64,000 nt of DNA from Pristionchus mayeri (GCA_036245805.1 BTRK01000001.1:5580001-5644000); one strand, 5' to 3'. Positions 34,118 through 46,167 are shown, numbered from the stretch's first letter. Program-made: numbers and translations. The notes: generated by a model not told the origin, from the sequence alone.

Positions 34118-34617
34118 TTCGGATCGTGATACAACTGCGATTACCATTTGACAATACTTTCGATTCAGCAGCATCTCTTGAGATTCACTTGGAAATCTTA
34201 AAGTAGGTAAATCGGGCAAGGCGATTTTAATGTTAACAAATATACATTAATGAGATAGTAATCTTTATAATTCGTTTAATAAGATTTCCAAAAAAATGTT
34301 AAGTCGGGTGACGAGATGACGGCTGCCGGGTGTGAGTACGTGGATTCAAAAGAGATTAGGAATGCCGGTGAGCGAGGAATGGATACGTACAGTGATCGAG
34401 GTACCGGGAGTGATGACAAATGAACGAATGTATGAATTTATTGTTGAAAAGACAAACAAGATTCTAGCGATTCTTGCGAAGGGTTCCATTCAAATTGAAT
34501 TGTCGGAGCGGGAGATCAACGGGTGACTTGATTAATGTTTAAGCAGTAGCAGCGGAGGTTTTTAGACGGTAGACTACCATATAAATAATGTTTGTGAGAC
34601 GTGTTTGCTTGAACATA

Positions 34618-35882
34618 TCAGGTTGTAACATAAGTTTTGTCGCGTCCAATCTCTTATGCATTTTAACCTCAGAAATTCTTCGAATTAATTTAATCTCAAT
34701 TTCGTTATTCATCATCAGTGAGGGCCTTCGTACTCTTTCTTACGCGCTTTTCTTCAGTCCTGTCAAGGCAGTTGAGGAGGCACATTAGTCAGACAAAGTT
34801 GTACTGAGATAAGGATTACAAATCATTTTCACGCATCAGCTCTTCTTGAAAAGGATAAATTATGCCGATTTTGTGTGATTTGCGTAAAGTACTACATATG
34901 TGCATAATTTTGAACCACTCACGGATAATGACAAACGAAAATCGTTCTAGAAATGTAGACGAGTTTGTATAATGTGGATGGTTGGTGACGGTCGCGAAAA
35001 CTTTCGCAAGCCGAATTTTCTTCTCAATAGATATCCAGATCCAAATAGTGGTGGAATATAGTTCACCCAAAGTGGTCAGTATGCAGATAAAGTTTGGGGT
35101 AGATTGGGTTCTGTTGAGATAAGTGGCTCCATTCAGAACGATGGTATGTAAATTAAACTAATGAAATCGGCACTGTTCATATTCCTACCTCGCACACATG
35201 TTCAATATCTGATTTGTTGTGTCCATCCTAACCATAAACCCTTCCTTTACTAGTATCTACTTGGGATAAGTTTGGAAATAAATAGCTTTTGAATGACAAT
35301 CTTTAATTTGAAACACCTAAACTTGCATATTTTGGTAAAATTGTGCGCGAATTGAATTAATAAAAATTCAAATTTCCCACAAGTGGAGTGTTCTTTCTCT
35401 CACTTGTTTAATGATAAATTATACCTCCATGAGTGGTAATTGGAACGCACTTATGTTAGTCACTGTTGTTGCAATTCTGGATTCAGAAGAGTTGGTCAAG
35501 TTGGCTACGAATCAGCGGCTAACCTTACACTCAGTGAAGTATACCTTTGATTCCGCTCAACATAGCACCATATCCGGCGTATATTTTGAAAGAGCATGGA
35601 CGGGGTATATCACCATGCTGTAGAAGTTTGGTTCATTATTCATCTCTGCGAACTAGCACCTGATCAAACGAATTTAAAAAAATCTGCACCAAATTTAAAT
35701 CAGTTCATATTAATATTTTTCGCATAGCCAGCGTGCGCAGTTCAGCTCTACCCTATGGTTTGAATGCGCATGAACACCCCAAACATATACTAGGAGGTCA
35801 GGCATTGATAATGTTTGAGAAGTATCCTTCATGGAAATATTGTGAACCTCCGAAATGCGACAAAACTTATGTTACAACCTAA
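34618..35882. mobile_element. Non-autonomous mariner-type element, copy 2
   Basis: 1265 bp, inverted relative to and nearly identical with 3120-4385. Ends TCAGGTTGTAACATAAG / CTTATGTTACAACCTAA, TA on both sides (34616-34617, 35883-35884). By eye only a few base differences per 200 bp separate the copies. No transposase frame is recognisable. Confidence 0.8.
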
Positions 35883-36659
35883 TAACCTCTTTGACCTCTT
35901 TCTTGTCGCTATCCTCTCAGTGAAAAAGGATACAGTCGAAAATCTGGCGTTTCCGAAACTCACGCCCTCATGAAAATCGCAAGGGCACGCAAAACATTTA
36001 TATCGTCCGCTCAAAGGGGCCATGAATTATGTTGCTTGTACAGAGAACTGCGGAAAGTCTGCGGAAAATGCGCACAATTCTAATGCTACCTATAACTGAA
36101 ACCAGAAATATACCTGGTGAACTTCAAATTCACGAATCAAAAGCACTAATCGAAAGCGATATCTTGCATAGCGAGCGGACGAAGGGACTCCTTGGATGCG
36201 GAAGTGGTAATAGCCGCGACCGGCGCGATTAACCAGCGGGACGGTGGTTGTCGTATCCTTAAATTATTTTAAAACGCGTTCTCTGTAAGAACGGACCAGT
36301 CCATATCAGCGAACGGCACAAAGCTTCAAAATGGTCATATCGATCTGCAATTTTAACTGGGTAATGCATATGGGTAGGGTACACTTCCACACAAATTTCA
36401 GGTCGCTAGCTCGACTTTTTGATCTACCGATCTCGAAAAAAAGAAACTCATTATACAGCCACATGTTGTATACCATTCGAAAGAGCATCGAAAGTTATGC
36501 CTAAACACATTTTTGAAGGTTTTCGATTTTTTTCACTTCAAAGATTTAATGTCTACCTTCCAAATTTGAGCGCGCTGGATTCTAACCAGAGTGAGAGAGA
36601 CTGATGAAGAGTAGGATCAGATAAAATATGATACTTTTATAAAAATGAACCTCACAATT

Positions 36660-36730
36660 ATTGACATTGTTCGCAATTCAACCGCATTTAAAACACCTGT
36701 GAAACATCATTCACCCTTTCACATTTACAT
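36660..36730 (-). repeat. Dispersed unit E, copy 4, with exact TGTTTCA
   Basis: TTGTTCGCAATTCAACCGCAT, TTAAAACACCTGTGAAACATC. Here the box is exact, showing that the unit E boxes and TGTTTCA boxes are one class. Confidence 0.5.
36700..36706 (-). promoter_or_regulatory. TGTTTCA box in unit E
   Basis: Minus strand GATGTTTCACAGGTGTTTTAA followed by ATGCGGTTGAATTGCG. Confidence 0.4.
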
Positions 36731-37886
36731 GTGTATTTTCTACACCTCATCGGGCGGAAATTGGCTCACGACCTCGACATATCGATCAACCACGAATCAA
36801 AGAGTGACTTAAATTGATCACTGAGATGAGAGTGCGAGAAATACGATTCCAGATTTTATACATATTTTATATTTTTTTTAAACAGAAAAGCGAGCGAATG
36901 ATCATTATTATTGTACAATACCCTCACGAATAATTTATTTACAGAAACCTTGTTCACCCTATTGACTAAGAGAGAATGTTTTTCATCTACCTCCAATTTC
37001 TCAATACTGCTAATTTTTTTCAAATAAATAAATTTAGTTTTCATTGAGCTAGAGGTGAATGAATCTACTGTGCAAACTAGCGTTTCATCATCGTTTTATA
37101 TCACTTTCTTCTAGCGCAGTTGCAATGTGGCCCAGGTTGCTTCTCTGAAAATATCGATTAAACAATATTGGGGCTGCTACACTTTTCACAATCATTTTAG
37201 AGCGATTCGCGAGCGGACAAAAGCGAGAGAAGATTGAAAACATATAATTCACCCCCATCTGCATGGAAAATTCAGTTGTTATCAAAGAGCAATTAGTGAC
37301 CTCGTTCTACACACTCGCAGCACTAAAAAATGATTATTTTTTGACAATAGAGAAAGCAGGAAAAATAAAATAAGTTCTAAATGTAGTTTAAACAAGTGAG
37401 ATAGTAGGCGAAATTGAGAGAATTCAACATTTTCCAGAAATGAAGAGTTCGCTGCCCGAACGCCCAAACGTGCCATGAATTCCCCCTGGAAATCAATCAA
37501 TATTTGATCGATTTCTACTGTATTCCAATTTCCTTATTATATAAATTAGATACATTTTCAGAATTAAAACATAGTTGTAAAATTATTCAAAGAGGAAAAC
37601 AACCCCGGACCGATAGAAATCATACTGCATTGAATATCTGAATAAAGTGAAACACAAAATTTGTGGTTTTGGAATCGGTGAAACCGAGAGCTACTGCATA
37701 TTTAACATAAGTACATCATCAGTTAAAGGCATGCATATTATTCTTTGCATCTCATACAAACCCAACCTGAATTGAACAATCTCAATTCAACACCGAAATA
37801 GGAAAACGATGAAACATTGATCGAGCAACAAAACGAATTGCAGTCAATCATAGGATTGTATGCTCTCCGAATCATTCATTAGATAA

Positions 37887-39934
37887 CACGGATCTCCGGT
37901 AAAAGTGTAGGAACACTAGCTACTAGAAATATTCTATGGCACCGATTTCGATAAAACATTATTCATGGACATCATTGGGGGTCAGGAAAAGGACTATCCG
38001 GTTGGTTTGGCTAAAACGGCAAATTATCGATTTTTTGATCTACTCCATCTGACACGGGACTGACCGGAACTCACATTCTACAATCGTCTTCAACTTTTTG
38101 TAGTAGAAAGGTACTCCGACGGGATTCTCAAAACCGTTTTCAAAAGTTGCCAAATGCATCTAGAACTTAAAAAGCGTTATCTGTAAGAATGTAACAAAAA
38201 TGCTAGGGGGTGGCACAGATTATTCAAAATGATCTTCCGGCAGTCATACTTTAGGTATGGAGTCACCAAGAGCGGACTACACTTCAGGAGAAAAAGTTTT
38301 GAATAATTTTAACTTTTTGGCGCGAAATTTGAGAAAAAAATATTTTCGATTTCAGCGACATGCTATATAGCATTTGAAAGCGCGTGAAAAGTTATGTTAA
38401 AATCTCAGACAGTTTTCAAATTTAGCAAAATTCGGCCAAGCAATGTTGATAAAACCAAAATTTTTTATGCCCTGCTCATCATCTCACTGCTCGTCTGAAA
38501 CTCAAAGGCTAATCCTGAATTTTTGTTATGTGGTGCTCTGTTGCATGCAGATTCTGAATCTGAGCTGAAAAATTGGAATTTCATGGACAGTACATACTTT
38601 TCGGTTGACTTTCTAGAGAGCAATCGCCGACCAGGGTTCGATCCCCACCGATGCATATCTTTTGCAAAATGTTTTGCTTGCGTTCAATCATTACGGCGGT
38701 AAGGGCGATACGTCGGCGATCAGAATCTAAAACTTTTTTACTTCGGGGAGTTTTTCGATCAGATACGATCTACGGCCTGAAATCGATATTTTAATTGTTG
38801 ACGATTACGGTATAAAGCTACCGTAATCGTCAACAACTTTTTTAGTCGATTCCACTGCGGCGGTAAGGGGAGTCGGCGATAAAATTCGGGGAGTTTTTCG
38901 ATCAGATGGAATCTACGGCTGGAAATCGCTATTGTATTCATATAGGAAATAAAAATGAAAATATCGATTTCCGGCCGTAGATCGCATATGATCGAAAAAC
39001 TCCCCGAAGTAAAAAAGTTTTAGATTCTGAGCGCCGACGTATCGCCCCTACCGCCGCAATGATTGAATGCAAGCAAAAACATTTTGCAAAAGATATGCAC
39101 CGGCGGGGATCGAACCCTGGTCGGCGATTGCGATCTCGAAAATCAATCGAAAAGCTTGTACTGTCCAAGAAATTCCAACTTTTCAGCGTAGAATCAGAAT
39201 CTGCATGCAATACCACATATCGAACAATCAGGATTAACTTTTGAGTTTCAGACGAGCAGTGAGATGATGATCACAGCCGGTCATCAAAAATTTTGGTTTT
39301 TTCGACATTGCTCATCCAAATTTCGATGAATTTGCAAACTGTTTTAAGTAATTATTTTTCGCCTCTTCGTGAGCTATCGATTTCATTTTTTAAGATCACG
39401 ATTAGACAACTTTGAACCAATATACAGTCTGAAAACCAATATCGCGAAAATTTGACCAAGTCCGGAACGGTCCAGATTCTCCCATAGTAAATCCATAGTG
39501 AGGTGAAAGAAATATGAAAAATGATCAACGTAGACACCACCTTATTTGGCTAGGAGAATCCGAATTTGAAATAAAAAGCTTTGGGTTTCCGGATATCGAT
39601 CGAGATATGATCGATTATTCATATCGAAATTTAGTTTTTCGCTATTTTCACCATTAAAACGAATTCGGCCGCATTGGGCTACGTTGACATATTTGCACGG
39701 TATTCAAATACGAGCAGAATGCACTCAATTTGTACGCTGTGCGAGCAAAATGAACTGAATTGTGCCTCTCAGATAGAGTAGATCAACAAATCGATAATTT
39801 GCCGTTTTAGCCAAACCAACCGGATAGTCCTTTTCCTGACCCCCAATGATGTCCATGAATAAAGTTTTCTCGAAATCGGTGCCATAAAATATTTCTAGTA
39901 GCTAGTGTTCCTACACTTTTACCGGAAACCCGTG
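37887..39934. mobile_element. Fold-back element, about 2.05 kb, with tRNA-like B box
   Basis: Outer ends mirror (CACGGATCTCCGGTAAAAG / CTTTTACCGGAAACCCGTG), followed by about 150 bp of matched arm including AAACCAACCGGATAGTCC. A second inverted pair lies inside (38460-39270) and a third around 38715-39040, so it is a nest of palindromes. Each inner arm carries a B-box-like GGGTTCGATCCCC (38634, and reversed at about 39107). A diverged piece of the same family lies at 61040-61250. No coding sequence is supported. Confidence 0.7.
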
Positions 39935-41213
39935 ATAAATATTCGATACATCGATATTGTAACCTTCCAGTTTCCTACAGTGTCAACTGCAGTCATGCAA
40001 TACTTTGTCACTTTGTCACTCATAAACTGCCTCTAATCTGGGAAATAGCTGATGCATCGTGCATTTTGGGGGGGACGTGATTCATATCGATATTATCGTG
40101 CTTCAAGTGTGTTACTTATGAGCTCATCACCAATCTAGAACACCTGAACTTGAAAACTGTAACGCTAGTATGCACGATCAACGACAGCTACAGCAATGGC
40201 TGCGGCTGCTGCAAGTGAAGATCGAGGCAGAGATATGTAAGATAATAATTGTGCTCATAAGCAGTAGTTTAATTACGGTATACAGTCGCGCGCAAAAGTA
40301 TTTGGACACTTTTTGAACGTCCTGTAAGTTTTTGGCCAGGAATGGCTTCAATCTGAAACTAGGGTGGTATGGCCTAAATTCATCGGAAATTATAGTCATG
40401 CTATTGGGGTATCACGCAATAGCCCAGTCATTGCGTAGTGATGACGTAATCAAACAGCTCTTTTTCAAAACGGCTTTATTCTTATATGGATTTTTTTCCA
40501 GATCGCCAAACTTTCTGAGTTTGGAGTCATGCCCGAGGCCTACCCAGAAAATTTTTTTGAGGTTGCTGCGCGACCGCACATTTGCAGCAGCCTTGCTGTA
40601 AAATCGATGTCGAAAATTCATATCTCGGCTCCTTGTCAAGCTAAAGATTGGTTCAATGCATCAAAATTATCGCCATCATGAATCCAGATGATCCTGAGAA
40701 TATGAAAACAATATTTCGAAATTTGCCCTCAGGGCACGAAAAAATCACTTTTTTGCATGACCATTATTTGGACAACCATAACTTTGTGGGAAAGCTCGGT
40801 AAAAATCTGTTTTTTTGCATAGGAATGTTCAAAATTTATTGACTATCTGATTCCCAACTTTTTAGAGCGATTGGTTATCTTTCCTGCCCACGGCGAGCGT
40901 TTTTGCGAGGTATACTAGGGTCGGGAAACACCTTGTTTACCCCTATGAGCGAGAGAGTGCAGACGACGAGAGTGCGTAAACATGATGTTCCCCGACCCTA
41001 GTATACTTCGCAAAACCGAACGTCACGGGCAGGAAAGATAACCAATCGCTCTAAAAAGTTGGGAATCAGATCGTAAATACATTTTATATATATATATTTA
41101 TGCTATTTCGTACGAAATAACGTGAGATAACATTTAAAATAGAACAGGAAAATTCATGACGATGAGAATGAATAGTTAATGACTGGATTAAAGGGTCATG
41201 AAGTCAGGAGGAT

Positions 41214-43960
41214 CTACTCAGGGGAACTGGTTTCATTCTCGGTATTTACTAAAAGCCTTGCCGCTCTTGGAAAGAAGCTATTGTGTCTGTAGTTATGATT
41301 CGAACCAGGGTTGTTGAAGTTCATGCCGTTTCGCGTGTGGTAAATTTTGAAATAATGTTGTTTTCGGTTGGATATACTATATTTGCCTCGGATGAGATTT
41401 GTGGCTACTCTAGCATCAATCGTTATTCTACGCTTCTCTAAGCACTCAATGCCTAGTTTCTTATTGCGGTCGAAAGCGGTAGGCATATTTTCCCAAGTAT
41501 GATCAAAACAGCGCATAAACAAACGACGTGTGAAGTAGTTTTGTACCTTTTCGAGTTCCTTTTTGTCCTTGTTTTGGTAAGGGTTGAAGACGGAGGAAGC
41601 GCTTTCTAAAATCGGTCTGATGTACATTGCGTACGTTTTGAGGAGTACTTCTATATTTTTGGTTCGTAAAGCTCTTAGGATAGTGTGACAGGTAGTTTTG
41701 GCCTTAATGGATGTGGTAGTGCAATGATCGGAGAAAGAGAGGTTTTTCTGGATAACAAAACCGAGGTCTTTTACTGTTTGTTTTTGTTCCAAAGTAGTGG
41801 TTCCTATGGTATATGTTCGCATTGTATTTGCTCTGCATAGGTGCAATGAGTTGCACTTATGTGCAGCAAGAGGAAGTTGCCATTTTTCTGACCAGTACGA
41901 TAATGTCAATCGCAGCTTGTAATGGTACAGATGAGTTTCCCTTCCTAAAGGACCGATATATTTTTATATCATCAGCATACATTCTTGCAACTACGCCATG
42001 GTTTTGCACTAGAGTGGGAATTTCTGAGGTGTAAATAAGGAAAAGCAAGGGACCTAGGACTGAGCCCTGTGGGACGCCGCTAGTTACAGGCATTGAGGTA
42101 GAGAGCACATCTTTTATTCGAACTTGGAATGATCTATCTGAGAGATATCCTGTAATCCATTTGATTGTATTTTGTGAGAAACCTATTGTGCTAAGCTTGA
42201 GTTTTAGCTTGGGGTGGGAGACTCTATCAAAAGCTTTTGCGAAATCAAAGTAGATAACGTCAACTGGTTTCCCATCACTAATCGAGGATGTCCAGTGTTC
42301 GAGAACTTCTAGCATTTGAAGCTCACGCGACCGTTTCTTGCGGAATCCATATTGCTCATCGGGGAATATTTCTAATTGCTCACAATGGGTAATAATGGAT
42401 TTGCACAAAATTCGCTCAAAAACTCGGCAGAAGAAAGAAGTAATTGAAATGAGCCTGTAATTTAGGGGATTGGAAAAGGGGGGTGATTTCTTAACAGGGG
42501 TTACTATGGAATGTCGCCAATGGGAAGGAACGGTTCCAGATTGGTAGGAGTTCCTAAAGATGATTTCGAGGGCTTCGGAAATTGGTACGGCAATTCGTTT
42601 GATGAAGGTGAGGTCAATGTTTTCGGGGGTTTTACAGGAGGAGCGTTTCCATTTCTCAATAATGGCGCAGATTTCATGTCTAAGAAATTGGGGTTTTTCG
42701 TATGTACCAAGCTGAGGTAGGGCTCTAGTATTGGGCAGTTTTCCGTCATCGATGGTGAATACGCTTACGAAGGTCTCAGCAAGTAAGTTAGCTTTGCCTA
42801 AGTCATCCATGACTAGAGTACCGTCAGCTCTTTTTAATCCTTCTACTCCCTTGGATTTATTGGCACAGCGTTTCATAAAACGGAAGAACTTATTCTAATC
42901 GTCGCTTTCTATTATCTTTTTCTCAATGGTTTTGTGATACCGTTGTAACTCTTTGCGAAACTTTCTGTTTAGAATCTCGAATTCATGCTCATCGTTCGGG
43001 TCGTTACTATTAATCGATTTATGCCAGGCTTGAAAACGTTTTCCTAATAGTCGCTCAATATGAGGGGGGAGTTTCCCATGAGGGAGGCTTACTTTGGTCC
43101 AAGGAACATGGGTGTCTATTGATTTCTGAATGACACTAATCAAAAGGTCGTACATGATATCCACATTTGCTATTTTAGAAAATGGCTTGTCCAATCGATA
43201 TTTGCTAATTGAGAATTAATGAGGTCGTAGTCAGCATTTCTGTAGTCACGCCTAAGAGTGAAAGCGGGCGTCGAATCATTGTGAATTTGAATTCGACTGT
43301 TGAATGGTCAGACAATTCGAAAGGGGACCCACTTCAGTTTGGGAGATGAGACCGGGATGATTGCACAGTAGTAAATCAAGGATATTTTGCTTTCTTGTAG
43401 GTTCTTGGACAAATTGGGCTAGTTTGGCTGAGATACAGAGGTCAAGGAATGATTGCGAAGAAGGGATAATCGATTTCGGTTGAGGTGCGGGATATATTGA
43501 CCAGTCAATATCAGGGAGATTGAAATCGCCTTTGACTATTGCAGGTTGAGGGCAAGAACAAAGGTCAAGTATTGATTTGGAAAGGGAAGCAGTTTGTATC
43601 GTACTCGCTTTGGGGTTACGGTAGGCGCATACAATCCTAATTAAGTCGCCGTTTATGTCAACATCTACTGCTAATAACTCGTGGGATTCAGGTACGGTCT
43701 CATCAGCAATCTGTGCTGCACTTATGTACGAATGTAGAATGGTCGCAACACCACCTCCTCTAGAGTTTATATCTCTTCTGAACACATTGTAGTATTGATC
43801 GTTGTAGTCACCTAAGAGAAGCGAGTTAAGGAATGATGGAGAGAGCCATGTCTCAGTGAGGCAAATCATAGCATACTTTTTAGAAAGGATTTGCGAGAGA
43901 TACTGTAGTTTGTTTTGAATAGAGCGGCAGTTGGCTAAGATGGCAGCGAATGAAAATTAG
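41214..43960 (-). pseudogene. LINE ORF2 (endonuclease + reverse transcriptase) pseudogene
   Basis: Would nick target DNA and prime cDNA synthesis. N-terminal endonuclease motifs in order: LANCRSIQNK, CLTETWL, GGGVATILHS, KGDFNLPDIDW, then SDHSTVEF in a shifted frame. RT motifs: YFDFAKAFDRVSH, SGVPQGSVLGPLLFLIY, MYADDIK (the catalytic YADD box is intact). The C-terminal region follows (RRLFMRCFDHTWENMP, ending ETSSPE). Breaks: a frameshift near 43320 just before SDH, another near 43190, a TAG at 42895-42897, and a frameshift near 41905 just after the YADD region. The pieces otherwise stay in order with normal spacing, so decay is moderate. Starts in the segment following ORF1, whose stop is at 43992. 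Confidence 0.9.
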
Positions 43961-43991
43961 TTTCTGTCTGAGTGATGCTTGGGCCGGTGAA

Positions 43992-45053
43992 TTAGTACCA
44001 GTTTCCCTGGGTGCCGAAATTTGGAGGTGCACCGAATTTTGAAATATGCGACATAAATGGGCTAGGGTATTGATACTGATACTGATTGGGGAAGGGGTTC
44101 ATGGGGATGGGGTTATGGAAGATCGAAGGGGGAGGGGCTCCATATCCATTGGGTGTGTTCTGAAAGAGGAAGGGCGGCCGATTGAGGTGTGGTGGAATCG
44201 GATTGGAGCTGGTCTGGTGAGGGCGAGGGCGAGCATTCAGGTTGTCGGGGCGCTGGTTCGTAGTGGATGAACACTGAATCACGCCTGCTTCTTGCCCTGT
44301 TACGCGAGGGGCTCCATTGGTTAGAGGGCGGATCTGCCTGTGACTCGGGAGTACGGTAGGCCGGGAGGAAGGGGAGCGAGGGGAGGGCTCGGGGCCGTTC
44401 CTCCCACATCCTTTACCAGGGATTTTGCGACGAACGTCGTCCTTGTCGGCGTAGGAGGGGCGGATGTACACCTCTCTGAAGAAGGGGTCACGCGCCACTC
44501 GATTCGCATTCTTGACGAGGAGAGATGCATGTTTGCGAGTGGCAGAACGACCTTCGTCAATCGGCAGTGAGGAGAGTCGATATCTGCGGGGGGCATTCGG
44601 TACACTGCCACTGGGATGCAGGGGATTCCGGCGAGGGCAGTCAGAGTCACCACCTGGTTGGTCTCTCCACACTTGTTTCTCGTGGCTGAGTGAGAAATCG
44701 ACTGGGAGGCGGGCAATGACAACGCTCCTCTCGAGGTCAGAGGAGGACTCATGGGGAGAGGACGGGGATGGAGAGGGACTGGCATTGGGGGTGGCATTCG
44801 CGGGGGCAGTGGCAGCAGAGGTAGAGGGGGAATTCATGTCGACGTCGTCGACAGTGGCTACACTCGAGTCAGGGGGAGGCGGGATGCGGGTCTCCAACTC
44901 ACGTATCCTCTCCTCGAGTCTGCGTGAGTACTGCTGCTCCTGCTCGATCTTGTTGCTGAGACTGAGGCAGAACTGAAGTACACCCTCGAGTGATCCAGTC
45001 ACCGTGTACTTCCTTTTCTTCGCCAGGGGAGATGCCGTCGGAGAGAGAGACAT
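43992..45053 (-). pseudogene. LINE ORF1, open but frame-scrambled in the middle
   Basis: A 353-codon frame begins at the first ATG after the SL1 leader (45053). Residues 1-60 hold a basic start (AKKRKY) and a likely coiled coil (EQEQQYSRRLEERIREL). A Pro/Ser/Ala-rich stretch follows, then SVVIARLPVDFSLS. From about 44690 to 44540 the family-like sequence (VAVYRMPP, RLTKVVLPLA) is found in another frame (open at 44321-44797), and it returns to the first frame at LLVKNANRVARDPFF and VYIRPSY. Two compensating indels would explain this. The C-terminus is rich in Pro, Asn and Gln (QYQYQYPSPF). CR1-type ORF1 proteins bind the element RNA; here the middle domain is destroyed in the long frame. Confidence 0.75.
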
Positions 45054-45077
45054 GCTTGAGATACTGGGTTAAAACCG

Positions 45078-45099
45078 CTCAAACTTGGGTAATTAAACC
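45078..45099 (-). other. Exact SL1 spliced-leader sequence at LINE 5' end
   Basis: The minus strand begins GGTTTAATTACC and ends AAGTTTGAG, identical over all 22 nt to nematode SL1. It is not followed by the SL RNA splice donor GTA or an Sm site, so it is not an SL RNA gene. It directly abuts the 8-bp target duplication on one side and, 24 nt later, the ORF1 ATG on the other, as expected if a trans-spliced transcript was retrotransposed. Confidence 0.95.
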
Positions 45100-45330
45100 A
45101 TTCATTTGCAAAAAACATTCCTATGCAAAAAAACAGATCTATACCTAACTTTCCCACAAAATTATTGTCCAAAAAATGGTAATGCAAAAAAGTGATTTTT
45201 TCGTGCCCTGAGGGCAAATTTAGAAATATTGTTTTCATATTCTCAGGATCATCTGGATTCATGATGGCGATAATTTTGATGCCTTGAACCAATCTTTAGC
45301 TTGACTAGGAGTCGAGATATGAATTTTCGA

Positions 45331-46167
45331 CATATGAGAGATAGTCAAAGACTGCTCCTACACTGCATGCCATAACGTTGGTCGGGAGAATATTTTAATT
45401 AATTTATTTTCGACGCAGTATCAATGCAAGGAACGTCGAATAGAAGTTGATTCTTCCTTAATATAAATTTTTAGTGTGAGATTTTTTTCAAAAGTCGGGG
45501 ATCCAGCTGACTACTGATAGTTCCGGTATTCGTCTGTCCATAACTTGCCAATGACACTCAAATATTAGGTTGATGAGAAAGTACTGCTAGATTTGGACTA
45601 TGATATTTGAGCCCAATTAAAATACTTTTCGTTTGAGATCTCAATCTGTATCGATGGCGCATATTAGGGTTTGACAGACCTTTAAACTTTTGTCAATATT
45701 TTCCTTTTTTTTTTTTAAAAATCGCAAAAAACACGATATTTGCGTGGAATTTAAAGCACAATGTCGTTCTCATTACCCGGGTGTGCCTCACAAGGTGGCG
45801 CCCAAGCTTGGCCGCCACTTGTGAGTCATCTATCTTCTTATAAGATTATCTCTCTTAGAAACGTGAGATATCGCACTACCATAATCTCCACTCATATTTC
45901 AGGAAGGAGCAGATCTGTGTATATGTTCGATCGGGAATCTCTGCCGTTCTCTCGCCACCCGAACAGCAGACGATGGAGGTGAGAGGGACGTAGTGATGAT
46001 GATGTGAAAAGGCACGTGATTGAAGCATGACATAGTTAGCCCGAGCCCCCACAGAATCTGCTTGGGGCTCTTCTGATAATTTCCCACTTGCTTGGGGTTT
46101 CACAGAATTATAAAGATCAGTTGTGCAGCGGTTCCTTAATGCTGAGAACAAAAGCTTTCAATAAATA
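45331..46167. other. Partial mariner-type end, otherwise nothing seen
   Basis: TTAGGTTGATGAGAAAGTAC after TA at 45565 looks like a mariner tip, but no mirrored partner was found. Poly-T at about 45707. No supported gene. Confidence 0.4.

Larger units (their letters stand above)
32751..34617. other. No gene seen
   Basis: Poly-C tract at about 32882-32895, a (CAA)n patch at about 33026, and TGTTTCA boxes at 32802 (minus), 33678 (plus) and 34111 (minus). No supported gene. Confidence 0.45.
35883..37886. other. Motif-bearing intergenic, no gene seen
   Basis: TGTTTCA boxes at 36700, 37648 and 37810 (all minus), unit E copy 4, and a transposon-like stretch at 36250-36600 (phrase TTCGAAAGAGCAT, shared with 22130 and 23980). 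No supported gene. Confidence 0.45.
41085..45099 (-). mobile_element. Non-LTR retrotransposon (CR1/jockey-like), dead, SL1 at its 5' end
   Basis: 4.0-kb insertion on the minus strand: SL1 leader, 24-nt remainder of the 5' UTR, ORF1, ORF2 with endonuclease then reverse transcriptase, 3' region ending in a TA-rich tail. It interrupts an alignable family T arm and is bounded by ATACATTT (41077-41084) and ATTCATTT (45100-45107), an 8-bp target duplication with one mismatch. Because the host sequence resumes directly on both sides, the insertion is full length. Several frameshifts and one nonsense codon make it inactive. Domain order (apurinic-type endonuclease then RT, no RNase H seen) fits the CR1/jockey assemblage; a finer clade is not safe by eye. 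Confidence 0.92.
40283..45330. mobile_element. Family T fold-back interrupted by a LINE
   Basis: Left end TA-CAGTCGCGCGCAAAAG with ATTTGGACAC, the classic look of a Tc1-like tip. The left arm runs to about 40925, a short GC-rich centre follows (40930-40990), and the right arm starts (40985-41084). It is then split by the LINE (41085-45099) and resumes as the mirror of 40600-40830 from about 45100 to 45330. The outermost 320 bp of the left arm have no partner on the right, so that end is lost. Confidence 0.7.

Noticed and set aside
44046..44976. Plus-strand frames opposite the LINE ORF1
   Set aside because: They are shadows of the GC- and proline-rich minus-strand ORF1.
45078..45099. An SL1 RNA gene
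   Set aside because: After the 22 nt the sequence continues into the LINE 5' UTR and not into the GTAA splice donor and Sm-binding region of SL RNA; there is no upstream snRNA promoter either.
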